The notes under the pieces: model-generated
What the model was told of the DNA's origin: nothing
The model's input: only the letters and a program-made list of their open reading frames with translations
The model's database searches: none
Program-made: the position numbers and the translations under genes
Source of the DNA: Bacteroidota bacterium
Lineage (GTDB): Bacteria; Bacteroidota; Bacteroidia; UKL13-3
DNA: 64,000 bases
Assembly (NCBI GenBank): GCA_013298895.1
Contig: JAAFJM010000014.1
Span: 1 to 64,000 of the forward strand
Direction: 5' to 3'
Part shown: positions 1-8,847 of the stretch, in pieces
How the letters are laid out: every line of letters begins with the position of its first letter
How positions within the stretch are numbered: position 1 is the first letter of the stretch

Positions 1-1
1 T

Positions 2-28
2 AACCTCACCTTTTGGTGGGGTTTTTTT
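2..28 (+). terminator. Rho-independent terminator of a gene left of the window
   Basis: A nine-base stem (one G-T wobble) with a TTTT loop is followed by a run of seven T. It ends 24 bases before prfC, so it probably closes the transcript of the preceding gene, which lies outside the window, and leaves prfC with its own promoter in very little space. Confidence 0.75.
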
Positions 29-51
29 ATGTTTATTTTTTTATTTAATTT

Positions 52-1644
52 ATGGATATACAAAATATTACCAAACGAAGAACATTCGGGATAATTAGTC
101 ACCCTGATGCTGGCAAAACTACGCTTACAGAAAAGTTCCTACTCTTTGGTGGGGCAATCCAAATTGCTGGGGCCGTTAAAAGTAATAAAGCTACAAGAGC
201 AGCTACTTCAGATTTTATGGAAATTGAGAAGCAAAGAGGAATTTCTGTTGCATCTTCTGTTATGGGTTTTGACTATAAGGACTATAAAGTTAATATTTTA
301 GATACTCCGGGGCATAAGGATTTTGCAGAGGATACTTACAGAACTTTAACTGCAGTTGACAGTGTGATTCTAGTTGTTGATTGTGTTAAAGGTGTTGAGG
401 ATCAGACGAGAAAGCTTATGGAGGTTTGCAGGATGAGAAATACTCCTGTGATTGTTTTCATTAATAAAATGGATAGGGAAGGACAAGATCCTTTTGATTT
501 ATTAGATGAAATAGAAAAGGAATTGAATATTCACACAAGGCCTTTATCTTGGCCAATTGGTATTGGTTCTAGTTTTAAAGGCGTTTATAATTTGTATGAG
601 AAAAAGTTACAACTTTTCTCTGCAGATAAAAGAAAGATAGCTAATGATGTATTGGCTATAGAATCTTTGGATTCTAAGGAGTTAGATGAGATTATTGGGG
701 AGAAAGCAGCCAAAAAATTGCGTGATGATGCAGAATTAGTTGAAGGTGTATATGAACCTTTTAATAGGGACTTATACTTAGATGGCTACTTGGCACCTGT
801 ATTTTTTGGAAGTGCTATTAATAATTTTGGTGTTCAAGAATTGTTAGATACTTTTGTTCAAATTGCACCAGAACCAAGATCTAGGGAAAGTGAATCTAGG
901 GAGGTTAAGCCAGATGAGAAAAAGTTTACAGGTTTTATTTTTAAAATTCATGCTAATTTAGATCCTAATCATAGAGATAGAATTGCATTTTGCAGAATTG
1001 TTTCTGGAAAGTTTGAAAGGAATAAATTTTATCAACATACTAGATTAGATAAAAAGGTAAGGTTTTCTAGCCCCACAAGTTTTATGGCTAATGATAAAAG
1101 TGTGATTGATGAAGCATATCCTGGTGATGTGGTAGGACTTTATGATACTGGTAACTTTAAAATTGGTGATACTTTAACTGAAGGTGAGATGATTAATTTT
1201 AAAGGTATTCCAAGTTTTTCGCCTGAAATATTTAAAGAGTTAGAAAATAAGGATCCTTTGAAAACAAAACAGTTAGAAAAAGGAATTATGCAATTAACAG
1301 ATGAAGGTGTTGCTCAATTGTTCATACAGCAGCCTGGTAATATAAAAATTATTGGAACTGTTGGAGATTTACAGTTTGATGTGATTCAATTTAGACTTTT
1401 GCATGAGTATGGTGCTTCTTGTTCGTTTAGACCCTTGAATTATGAAAAAGCTTGTTGGTTTACATCGAAAGATAAAAAGGCATTGGAGCGTTTTACCAAT
1501 TTGAAGAAACATAGTATCGCTACGGATAAAGAGGGAAGACCAGTATTTTTAGCTGATAGTTTATGGGCTTTGAAGATAAATCAGGATAATTTCCCTGAAT
1601 TATTATTTCATACTACCTCAGAGTTTAAATTGGAAATCGAGTAA
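52..1644 (+). CDS. prfC: Peptide chain release factor 3 (RF3)
   Basis: RF3 is the translational GTPase that recycles RF1/RF2 from the ribosome after peptide release. At 530 residues it has the usual family length. The G1 loop [12 protein letters not shown] is at residues 13-24, followed by a switch region with RGIS, the G3 motif DTPGHKDF and the G4 motif NKMDRE. Domain 2 and the RF3 C-terminal domain follow. The HPDAGKTT form of the P-loop and the collinear C-terminus distinguish it from EF-G and other translational GTPases. It starts at ATG 52 and stands alone, with a terminator before it and a weak hairpin after it. The call is secure by family; no regulation is visible. Confidence 0.96.
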   Translation: MDIQNITKRRTFGIISHPDAGKTTLTEKFLLFGGAIQIAGAVKSNKATRAATSDFMEIEKQRGISVASSVMGFDYKDYKVNILDTPGHKDFAEDTYRTLTAVDSVILVVDCVKGVEDQTRKLMEVCRMRNTPVIVFINKMDREGQDPFDLLDEIEKELNIHTRPLSWPIGIGSSFKGVYNLYEKKLQLFSADKRKIANDVLAIESLDSKELDEIIGEKAAKKLRDDAELVEGVYEPFNRDLYLDGYLAPVFFGSAINNFGVQELLDTFVQIAPEPRSRESESREVKPDEKKFTGFIFKIHANLDPNHRDRIAFCRIVSGKFERNKFYQHTRLDKKVRFSSPTSFMANDKSVIDEAYPGDVVGLYDTGNFKIGDTLTEGEMINFKGIPSFSPEIFKELENKDPLKTKQLEKGIMQLTDEGVAQLFIQQPGNIKIIGTVGDLQFDVIQFRLLHEYGASCSFRPLNYEKACWFTSKDKKALERFTNLKKHSIATDKEGRPVFLADSLWALKINQDNFPELLFHTTSEFKLEIE

Positions 1645-2178
1645 GATTGTTGTAAGAACAAATATTTTGTATTTTGATTAAAGATTTATAAAAAACAATA
1701 TAATAAATTGTTTTTTCGTTTTTAGTTGTTATGATCCAATTTTAAGTACAAAATGATTAATATATTTTTAAATTTTAAAAATCATTAACCAATTTAGTGG
1801 TTGTAATTTTTTATGGTTATATTTCTTTCCTAAATATTTTATGATAATTTTTTTTATCAAATATAGAAATAATAACATATTTATTTTTTTGTAATTCACT
1901 TAATAACTTACCACAAACATCTAAAATTTGAATTTTTATTGACTATTCTATTTGTGATTATCAATTTTAAATAACAAAATCTATTATCTTTTTTTATTAA
2001 TTACTAATTTATAATATTCAACTTTAGTAAGTTTTGAATACTTAATCTTGCTTAATTTTTAATGTTAATTTACTTGATAAAACTTAATATTCAATAATCA
2101 ATTTAAAGATTTTAATACTTATTTTGGTGGATTTTAATACTCGTTTAATTAGTTTGTTTGCCTAATAATTCAGAGAAA
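1645..2178. other. AT-rich spacer between convergent genes
   Basis: This 534-base gap lies between the 3' ends of prfC and the LacI-type gene. Apart from the hairpin near its left end, it holds only AT-rich sequence. I see no reading frame, RNA gene or repeat array that I can support. Confidence 0.6.
1690..1716 (+). terminator. Weak hairpin terminator after prfC
   Basis: A perfect ten-base stem (AAAAAACAAT / ATTGTTTTTT) encloses a seven-base loop, and the right arm itself ends in six T. Only one G-C pair is present, so the hairpin is weak. Its position 45 bases after the prfC stop fits a terminator. Confidence 0.45.
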
Positions 2179-3168
2179 TTATTTAACCAAAGGAGTATCA
2201 ATATATTGTTTTTTATGTTCAATAGTTTTGCCTTTAATTAAGTCAAAAAGCGTTTGTGCGGCCTTTAAGCCAATACTGAACCCTGACGTTTGAATATATG
2301 GTACTTTAAAACTTAAAATACTCGGTAAATAACCATCACTTAAAGCAACTATTTTAATTTCATCAGGTACATTTATTTTTAGTTTATAAATTGCCTTAGC
2401 CACCCCTTCTAAAATCTCATCGCTCATTATAAATAATAGTTGTGGCTTTGAGTCACTTTTCCATAATCTCATAAAAGACTGTTCAGCTGCTAATGCATTG
2501 CTTGCAAATTGAATTTTATTTTCTTGGTATTTAAATTTTAACTCAGCTAGGGTATCTTTATATGCGGCCAACCTGTCTTGCGTTATTGAAAGTCTTTCAT
2601 CGCCAAAAATTCCTGCAATTTTTTTCCCTTTACCCATTCGAGTTAAATAAACTACTGCATCTGTGGTTGCTTTTTTATCAGGTATGGTAACCTTATTCCA
2701 ATATTCTTCGTGCAATGTTTTATCAAAAAACACAATTTTAGTGTCAAGGTGAGCTAACTCTGAAAAGTGCTCCAAATCAGTACTTTCTTTGGTAAGTGAA
2801 ATCAAAATTCCTTCCACACCAAGTTGAGCACAAATTTCTACATTTTGTATTTCTCGCTCCACACTATCGTTCGATTGTAAAATCAGTAAATTATAACCCA
2901 TATCGTGAGTTATATCTTCTACTGCCCTGATTACTGAAGGAGCAAAATAAGTAGATATTTCAGGAATAATTAAACCTATGGTATTGCTTTTTCCCTTTCG
3001 TAAATTAATGGCTGCATAGTTAGGTTTATAGCCTAGTTTATTAGCTAATTGAGTAACTTGTTCTTTAAGTTGAGAACTAACATCAGAATGATTACGCAAA
3101 GCACGCGAAACCGTTGATGGGTTAATATTCAAATACTTGGCAATATCCTTAATTGTTACTCTCTTCAT
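2179..3168 (-). CDS. LacI/GalR-family transcriptional regulator
   Basis: This is a DNA-binding repressor or activator with a sugar-binding periplasmic-protein-like domain. The N-terminal helix-turn-helix lies at about residues 3-27 (VTIKDIAKYLNINPSTVSRAL, shown here only in part: DIAKYLN, STVSRAL), followed by the hinge and the signature LGYKPN. The effector domain runs from about residue 58 to the end. I chose ATG 3168 (MKRVTIKDIA) over a TTG at 3186 because LacI proteins start directly before the helix-turn-helix. Length is 329 residues, typical of the family. It diverges from the TonB-dependent receptor of a sugar locus, and tandem LacI-type palindromes lie between the two genes. It therefore probably controls that locus and possibly itself. 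The effector is not known from sequence. Confidence 0.9.
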   Translation of the reverse strand: MKRVTIKDIAKYLNINPSTVSRALRNHSDVSSQLKEQVTQLANKLGYKPNYAAINLRKGKSNTIGLIIPEISTYFAPSVIRAVEDITHDMGYNLLILQSNDSVEREIQNVEICAQLGVEGILISLTKESTDLEHFSELAHLDTKIVFFDKTLHEEYWNKVTIPDKKATTDAVVYLTRMGKGKKIAGIFGDERLSITQDRLAAYKDTLAELKFKYQENKIQFASNALAAEQSFMRLWKSDSKPQLLFIMSDEILEGVAKAIYKLKINVPDEIKIVALSDGYLPSILSFKVPYIQTSGFSIGLKAAQTLFDLIKGKTIEHKKQYIDTPLVK

Positions 3169-3180
3169 GTAATTCAAATA

Positions 3181-3196
3181 TGACAAAAAAATGTCA
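3181..3196. promoter_or_regulatory. Inverted repeat TGACA-N6-TGTCA beside the LacI gene
   Basis: The perfect half-sites TGACA (3181-3185) and TGTCA (3192-3196) flank six A. They lie 13 bases upstream of the regulator's ATG on the minus strand. The repeat could be a second regulator site or part of the regulator's own promoter. There is no other support. Confidence 0.3.
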
Positions 3197-3208
3197 ATTT
3201 ATCAACAA

Positions 3209-3230
3209 CAAACGTTTGCACAACCGTTTG
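3209..3230. promoter_or_regulatory. Tandem LacI-type operators in the divergent promoter region
   Basis: CAAACGTTTG at 3209-3218 is a perfect ten-base palindrome with a central CpG, the usual LacI/GalR operator architecture. A second near-copy, CAACCGTTTG, follows at 3221-3230, with centres 12 bases apart, so both sites lie on nearly the same face of the helix. The pair sits 41 bases before the regulator's ATG and about 70 before the receptor's ATG, where it could affect both promoters. Assignment to this regulator rests on position and family knowledge. Confidence 0.6.
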
Positions 3231-3298
3231 CATTCTGTTGCGTTAGGAAGTTTAACTCATTGAATCTAATGTTGTTTTACATAAAAACAAAAATTTAT

Positions 3299-5935
3299 AT
3301 GAAAAGAATTTACTTAAATGTGTGCATGTTTTTCATGCTTTGCTTAAGCTTTAATATGGCTATAGCTCAAACAAAAATGATTAAGGGAAGCGTTAACGAC
3401 AACAAAGGTGCAGTTTTACCAGGCACTATTGTTTCCATTCCCGATTTACAGTATTCAGTTAGTACAGATGAAAAAGGAAACTACATCCTATCATTTGATT
3501 CGAAAGGATTATCTGAAGTGACAGTTACTGCAAGTTTAATGGGTTTTGAAAAAGAAAAAGCAGTGGTAAATATTGTTGCCGATAACAGTATTCAAAACTT
3601 TTCCTTATCGGCTGACGCTTTAGGGTTAAAAGAAACAGTAATTACGGGTGTATCAAATCCTAAATCAAAATTAGAGTCAAGTGTTTCAATTAGTACAATT
3701 AGAGCTGACCAAATGTGGCAATCAGCACCAAGAACAACTGCTGAATTATTCCGCGCTATTCCAGGTATTCGTTCTGAAGCTTCGGCTGGCGATGGTAATA
3801 CAAATATTACTGTACGTGGTGTGCCTATTTCATCAGGTGGTTCAAAATATTTACAATTACAAGAAGATGGTTTACCCGTTTTACAATTTGGTGATATTGC
3901 TTTTGGAACATCTGACATTTTTTTAAGAGCTGATCAAAGTGTTTCTAGAATTGAGGCTATACGTGGTGGTTCAGCATCTACACAAGGAACCAACAGCCCT
4001 GCAGGTATTATTAACTTTATTAGCAAAACAGGAACTACCGAAGGTGGAAGTGTAGCTACCACTTTAGGTTTAGATTACAATAATTACAGAACCGATTTTG
4101 ATTACGGTGCACCAATTTCAAAAGATTTAAGTTTTCATATTGGTGGTTTTTATCGTTTAGGCGAAGGCGTTAGAACTGCTGGTTACAATGCTAATAATGG
4201 TGGACAAGTTAAAGCAAGTATGACCAAAAAATTCAACAAAGGTTATGCACGTATTTACTTAAAATATTTAAATGATAGAGCTGCTGCTTATATGCCAATG
4301 CCAATTGAAGTATCAGGTTCTAATAGCAACCCAACTTACAAATCAATGAATGGTTTTGATGCATTAACAGGAACTATTCATAGCCCATATATGTTACAAA
4401 ATAATGGATTAGGTGTAGATGGTGGAAGAAGAAATGCTGATATTGCTGATGGAATGCACCCAGAATCGAAAGCATTCGGTGCTGAATTTGTATTTGACTT
4501 AGGAGAGGGTTGGAGTGTTGAAAACCGTGGAAGATTTTCGGTAAACTCAGGTCGTTTTATTGCGCCATTTCCGGCAGCTGTTGGTTCAACAACAGATATG
4601 TTAACTTCAGTAGGAAGTGCAATGGGTTTAAGTATGGCAAATGCCAACCTAACCTATGCCAACGATGGAACTGCTTACACCGGTCAAAATGCAATGATTA
4701 TCCATATGTTTGATACTGAACTAAAAAACTTCAACTTATTTGCAAACGATTTTAAAGTAAAGAAAAAAGTAAACGACAACTTAACCATTAATGGAGGTGT
4801 TTACAAATCGTACCAAAATATTTCAATGGCTTGGTTATGGAATTCGTATTTAGCTGACGTAAATGGTAATGGAACTCGTGCATTAAATATTGATACTTTT
4901 GGAACTAAATTAACCCAAAATGGTCAATTTGCATACGGTGTTCCAGTTTGGGGTAACTGCTGTACAAGAAGCTATGATACCAAATACGATATTACAGCTC
5001 CAAACATAGGTATAGCATACGAATTCAAAAACTTATCGGTTGATGCAAGCGCTCGTTGGGACATGGGTAAAGTTACTGGTTCATTTGCTGGTGCTTCTCA
5101 ATCAACTATTGATGTAAATAATGATGGTAAAATTTCTGCAAACGAAATTAGTGTTTCTTCAATCAACCACACAAGTGCACAAGTGGTAAATTATAAATAC
5201 GATTACTTATCATACTCGGTAGGTGCTAATTATAAAATAAATAATTCATCAGCAGTATTTGGCCGTTACAGCACAGGTGCTACAGCTAAAGCGGATAGAA
5301 TTTTATTTAGCAGCTCCATATTAACCAATGGCGATGCAAGAGCTACATTAGATAAAATTAATCAAGGTGAAGTAGGTTACAAACACAAATTCAAAAAAGG
5401 TGGCATATTCGTAACTGGTTTTTATGCTGGTGTAAACGAAGAAGGTGGTTTCGAAGCTACTACTCAAAATGTAATTCAAAACGATTACCAATCATTTGGT
5501 TTAGAGTTGGAAGGTGTTTATTCATTTACCAAAAACTTTGATTTAAGAGCAAGTGCTACTGTAACCAAAGCCGAAATTACTTCTGGTGCTAATAAAGGTA
5601 ATGCTCCTAGACGCCAATCTCCATTAATTTATACAGTATTTGCTAATTATAAATTAGGCAAACATGCAGTTGGATTAAACTTTATTGGAACAATGGCAGC
5701 TTATACTCAAGATGATAATAAATTAATTATGCCAGCTTATACCATAACCAATGCTTACGCTAATTTCTCAATTGCTAAAAATTTAATGTTCTCGTTAAAT
5801 GCTAACAATTTATTGAACAGTTTAGGTATTACAGAATCTGAAGAAGGTTCAATTACAGAAAATAAAACTAATATTATTCGCGCTCGTTCTATTGCTGGTC
5901 GCTCTGTATCGGCAACTTTACGTTTAACTTTCTAA
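3299..5935 (+). CDS. TonB-dependent outer-membrane receptor, probably for a sugar
   Basis: This is a TonB-dependent transporter of 878 residues. ATG 3299 opens a clear signal peptide (MKRIYLNVCMFFMLCLSF, cleavage after AIAQ). A frame extending upstream to 3191 would put residues before the signal peptide and run through the operators, so I rejected it. A carboxypeptidase-regulatory-like domain lies at about residues 27-105, the plug (RAIPGIRSEAS, VRGVP, IRGGSAS) at about 120-245, and the barrel extends to the terminal LRLTF. An EF-hand-like loop, DVNNDGKISANE, is at residues 605-616. No SusD-like lipoprotein gene follows. The gene leads the symporter, glycosidase and kinase genes, which implies sugar uptake across the outer membrane. 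A long hairpin separates it from the symporter. Confidence 0.92.
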   Translation: MKRIYLNVCMFFMLCLSFNMAIAQTKMIKGSVNDNKGAVLPGTIVSIPDLQYSVSTDEKGNYILSFDSKGLSEVTVTASLMGFEKEKAVVNIVADNSIQNFSLSADALGLKETVITGVSNPKSKLESSVSISTIRADQMWQSAPRTTAELFRAIPGIRSEASAGDGNTNITVRGVPISSGGSKYLQLQEDGLPVLQFGDIAFGTSDIFLRADQSVSRIEAIRGGSASTQGTNSPAGIINFISKTGTTEGGSVATTLGLDYNNYRTDFDYGAPISKDLSFHIGGFYRLGEGVRTAGYNANNGGQVKASMTKKFNKGYARIYLKYLNDRAAAYMPMPIEVSGSNSNPTYKSMNGFDALTGTIHSPYMLQNNGLGVDGGRRNADIADGMHPESKAFGAEFVFDLGEGWSVENRGRFSVNSGRFIAPFPAAVGSTTDMLTSVGSAMGLSMANANLTYANDGTAYTGQNAMIIHMFDTELKNFNLFANDFKVKKKVNDNLTINGGVYKSYQNISMAWLWNSYLADVNGNGTRALNIDTFGTKLTQNGQFAYGVPVWGNCCTRSYDTKYDITAPNIGIAYEFKNLSVDASARWDMGKVTGSFAGASQSTIDVNNDGKISANEISVSSINHTSAQVVNYKYDYLSYSVGANYKINNSSAVFGRYSTGATAKADRILFSSSILTNGDARATLDKINQGEVGYKHKFKKGGIFVTGFYAGVNEEGGFEATTQNVIQNDYQSFGLELEGVYSFTKNFDLRASATVTKAEITSGANKGNAPRRQSPLIYTVFANYKLGKHAVGLNFIGTMAAYTQDDNKLIMPAYTITNAYANFSIAKNLMFSLNANNLLNSLGITESEEGSITENKTNIIRARSIAGRSVSATLRLTF

Positions 5936-5956
5936 GAGTAGTTTAAATAAATAGTA

Positions 5957-6030
5957 GGAAACATCAAGTATCAAACCTTAGCATTTTTTCATTGTTCACG
6001 GCTAATGGTTTGGTACTTGTTTCCTTTTTT
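5957..6030 (+). terminator. Long imperfect hairpin with T tract between receptor and symporter genes
   Basis: The left arm beginning GGAAAC at 5957 pairs over about 24 bases with the right arm 6001-6024, with small bulges, and is followed by six T. It looks like a terminator inside the locus. Partial read-through would give more receptor than inner-membrane and cytoplasmic proteins. It could also stabilise the 3' end of the receptor mRNA. Confidence 0.65.
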
Positions 6031-6058
6031 GTATTTTTATAATTTAATAAAATAACAC

Positions 6059-7645
6059 ATGCACATAAGTCAAATAGATATTGCCATTATAGTAATTTAC
6101 ATTATCGGAATTATTATTTATGGAATTAAATCAGGTAAAAAAAGCACTTCAGAAGAATACTTTTTAGGGGGTAAATCAATGACCTGGCCTGTTATTGGCT
6201 TATCCATGTTTGCGGCCAATATTTCAAGTAACTCATTAGTTGCTATAACTGGAGGAGCTTATACAAATGGTCTTTCAGTATTTAATTACGAATGGATGGC
6301 ATCTATCATTCTCGTAATATTTTGTATTTTTATATTACCATATTACATAAAAAGTGGCATTTATACCATGCCCGAATTTTTTGAAAAGCGCTTCGATTAT
6401 CGTAGCCGTTTATACTTTTCAATTATTACTTTAATAGGAAACATATTTATTGATACTGCAGGAACACTTTATGCAGGATATAAAACCATTTCATTCATTT
6501 CAGGCGATGTAAATCCTTATTTAGTTATTGGCGGCTTAGCTTTATTTGCGGCTTCTTATACTGTTTTAGGAGGCCTTTCAAGTGTAATGAAAACCGAGGT
6601 AATTAACACCTTGATTTTACTTTTTTCAGCTGTTACTTTAGCAGTAATTGTTTACATACATGCTGGTTCATGGACAGAAATTTGGGCCATTGCCAATTCA
6701 AAATCAGGAACCATGACTCACTTAATTTTGCCCAATACCGATAAGAGTATGCCTTGGCTTGGTTTAGTTTTAGGTGTGCCACTACTCGGATTTTATTTTT
6801 GGTGTAATAATCAATTTATTGTTCAACGTGCTTTAAGTGCAAAAAATATTGACGAAGGTCGTAAAGGCGCATTATTTGCAGGTTTACTTAAAATTCCAGT
6901 TTTATTTTTATTAGTAATTCCAGGCATTATGGCCATCAAACTTTTACCTAATTTAACTGACAGTTCGGCTACCTACCCTACTCTTTTGTTTCAATATTTA
7001 CCAATAGGCTTAATTGGTTTAACCATTGCTGGATTTTTAGCAGCTATGGCATCGGCTGTAAGTGCCACTTTAAACTCAGCAAGCACTTTAATTAGTATGG
7101 ATATTATCCAAAAAGTTCGTCCTGATTTATCGGGAACACAAATGGTAAAAGTTGGACAAATTTCTACTATATTCTTTATGATAATTGCTGTTTTATGGGC
7201 TCCGCAAATTGCAAAATTCAATTCATTTATGGATTATATGCAAGGTGTATTGGCGCTAATTTCACCACCAGTAGTAGCAGTTTTCTTATTAGGATTATTT
7301 AACAAACGTACCACTTCGGCAGGCGCATTTACTGGTTTAATTACAGGCATGTTGTTGGGTTTGTTTGTGGTAATAGCCGAAACTTTAAATACACAATGGG
7401 TAATTGATATTCCATTCTTATTTAAAGCTCCAATTATTTTTGCTATTTGCTTTTCAATTACAGTAATAACTTCATTATTAACTGAAAAACCAGCAGCTGA
7501 AAAAATAGACAATATAGTCTGGAACAAAGAACTTTATACCAGCGAAACTATTGCCATGAAATCTTTAAAATGGCATCAAAACTACAGAGTTTATAGCATT
7601 ATATTAATTGTTTTAACAGGCGTAGTAGTTTATTTATTTAGATAA
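6059..7645 (+). CDS. Sodium/solute symporter (SSS family), likely sugar transporter
   Basis: This inner-membrane secondary transporter has 528 residues and about 13-14 hydrophobic segments. SSS-family features are the N-terminal EEYFLGGKSM after the first segment, GLSMFAANISS at about residue 50, and the segment around FWCNNQFIVQRALSAKN near residue 250, which resembles the SGLT-type signature region. The protein ends shortly after its last helix. The stop codon overlaps the next ATG by one base (TAATG), indicating translational coupling to the glycosidase. Context suggests it imports the sugar delivered by the receptor with sodium. The substrate is inferred, not visible. Confidence 0.88.
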   Translation: MHISQIDIAIIVIYIIGIIIYGIKSGKKSTSEEYFLGGKSMTWPVIGLSMFAANISSNSLVAITGGAYTNGLSVFNYEWMASIILVIFCIFILPYYIKSGIYTMPEFFEKRFDYRSRLYFSIITLIGNIFIDTAGTLYAGYKTISFISGDVNPYLVIGGLALFAASYTVLGGLSSVMKTEVINTLILLFSAVTLAVIVYIHAGSWTEIWAIANSKSGTMTHLILPNTDKSMPWLGLVLGVPLLGFYFWCNNQFIVQRALSAKNIDEGRKGALFAGLLKIPVLFLLVIPGIMAIKLLPNLTDSSATYPTLLFQYLPIGLIGLTIAGFLAAMASAVSATLNSASTLISMDIIQKVRPDLSGTQMVKVGQISTIFFMIIAVLWAPQIAKFNSFMDYMQGVLALISPPVVAVFLLGLFNKRTTSAGAFTGLITGMLLGLFVVIAETLNTQWVIDIPFLFKAPIIFAICFSITVITSLLTEKPAAEKIDNIVWNKELYTSETIAMKSLKWHQNYRVYSIILIVLTGVVVYLFR

Positions 7646-8847
7646 TGGATTTGGATAACAACATAGCTTACAAAAAGGCATTAGCTATCATGCGCAATGC
7701 ATCATCGGCTAATGGTTTTTTAGCAAGTACCATTCAGACGGATAACTATGCAAGGGTTTGGACAAGAGATGGAGTTATTTGCGGCATTGCTTCATTAGCC
7801 AGCGGTGAGCCTGATTTAATTGAAACTTTTAAACAAACTCTTATAACCATTTTTAACAATCAACATGAAGATGGTTTTATGCCTTCCAATGTGGCAACCA
7901 ATGGAAATGTAAGTTATGGTGGAATAGTTGGCCGAGTTGATAATCCAAGTTGGGCAATTATTGGACTTTGTTTATATGCACAGCAAACTCAAAATATGGA
8001 TTTTGCAAGGCAATATAAAACACAAGTAGAAAAGGCATTTTCTGTTATGTCTGCTTGGGAGTTTAATGGCAAACACTTAATTTATTCGCCAATTAGCGCC
8101 AATTGGGCCGATGAATATATACAACAAGGTTATGTACTTTTTGATCAATTATTGCGTTTATACGCATTGCGACTAGCAGCTAAAATATTTAACAACGAAC
8201 GTTATTTACAAAAAGCTAAAACTATTCAACAAGTAATTGAACAAAATTATTGGCACCACTCAAATGCCAATAATTTATATTCGGTTTCATTGGAACGCAT
8301 GTACCACCAAATGCCCAAAAACCAATGGTGTATGGGTTTTACTCCAAGTCAAGTTTTTACACAATTTGATTTACAAAGCCAAAGTTTGGCTCTAATACTT
8401 GGCTTAGGAAATGAAGAAATAAAAGAAGCTGTAGTAAATAATATTGAAAAAAAACTAAACGAAAAAGACCAAATTTTAGCCTCATTTAGTCCTCCTATTC
8501 AAGGTAAAGATGATGATTACAATATTTTAAAAAATAATTATGCTTATGAGTTTAGGAACAAACCATACGAGTTTCATAATGGAGGACTTTGGCCAGTTTG
8601 GAACGGAATAGCAGCTGCGGCTGTTCAACCATATAATGCTCAACTTGCTTTAAAATTAGAAGAATCAATACATCAAGCCAATGCTGTATCTTCTATAAAT
8701 GGAGAAAGTTGGCAATTTAACGAATGTTTACATGGACTAACCTTTCAAGCAATTGGAATTCCATTTTGCACATGGAGTGCAGCCGGAGCAGTTTTAGCCC
8801 ACAGTTATAATCAAACAAATAAAACAATAAACTTACATGAAAATTGA
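7645..8847 (+). CDS. Invertase-like (GH100-like, alpha/alpha-barrel) glycosidase, cytoplasmic
   Basis: This 400-residue protein has no signal peptide, so it should act in the cytoplasm. The pattern RVWTRDG (residues 37-43), then SGEPDLIETFKQTL, DGFMPSNV, DNPSWAIIGLCLYA and SANWADEYIQQGY resembles the six-hairpin glycosidases that include alkaline/neutral invertases (GH100) and glycogen-debranching-type enzymes. The acidic residues in RVWTRDG and NWADEY are candidate active-site positions. The downstream gene, overlapping by 11 bases, is a PfkB sugar kinase. That fits cleavage of an imported fructoside such as sucrose and phosphorylation of the released fructose. An amylo-1,6-glucosidase-type activity is the main alternative. 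Confidence 0.72.
   Translation: MDLDNNIAYKKALAIMRNASSANGFLASTIQTDNYARVWTRDGVICGIASLASGEPDLIETFKQTLITIFNNQHEDGFMPSNVATNGNVSYGGIVGRVDNPSWAIIGLCLYAQQTQNMDFARQYKTQVEKAFSVMSAWEFNGKHLIYSPISANWADEYIQQGYVLFDQLLRLYALRLAAKIFNNERYLQKAKTIQQVIEQNYWHHSNANNLYSVSLERMYHQMPKNQWCMGFTPSQVFTQFDLQSQSLALILGLGNEEIKEAVVNNIEKKLNEKDQILASFSPPIQGKDDDYNILKNNYAYEFRNKPYEFHNGGLWPVWNGIAAAAVQPYNAQLALKLEESIHQANAVSSINGESWQFNECLHGLTFQAIGIPFCTWSAAGAVLAHSYNQTNKTINLHEN

Noticed and set aside
3191-3298. N-terminal extension of the receptor from ATG 3191
   Set aside because: It would put 36 residues before a normal signal peptide and translate the operator region. ATG 3299 gives a proper start.
3592-3918. 108-codon frame on the minus strand inside the receptor gene
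   Set aside because: It lies wholly opposite a well-supported coding region, has no motif, and follows its codon pattern.
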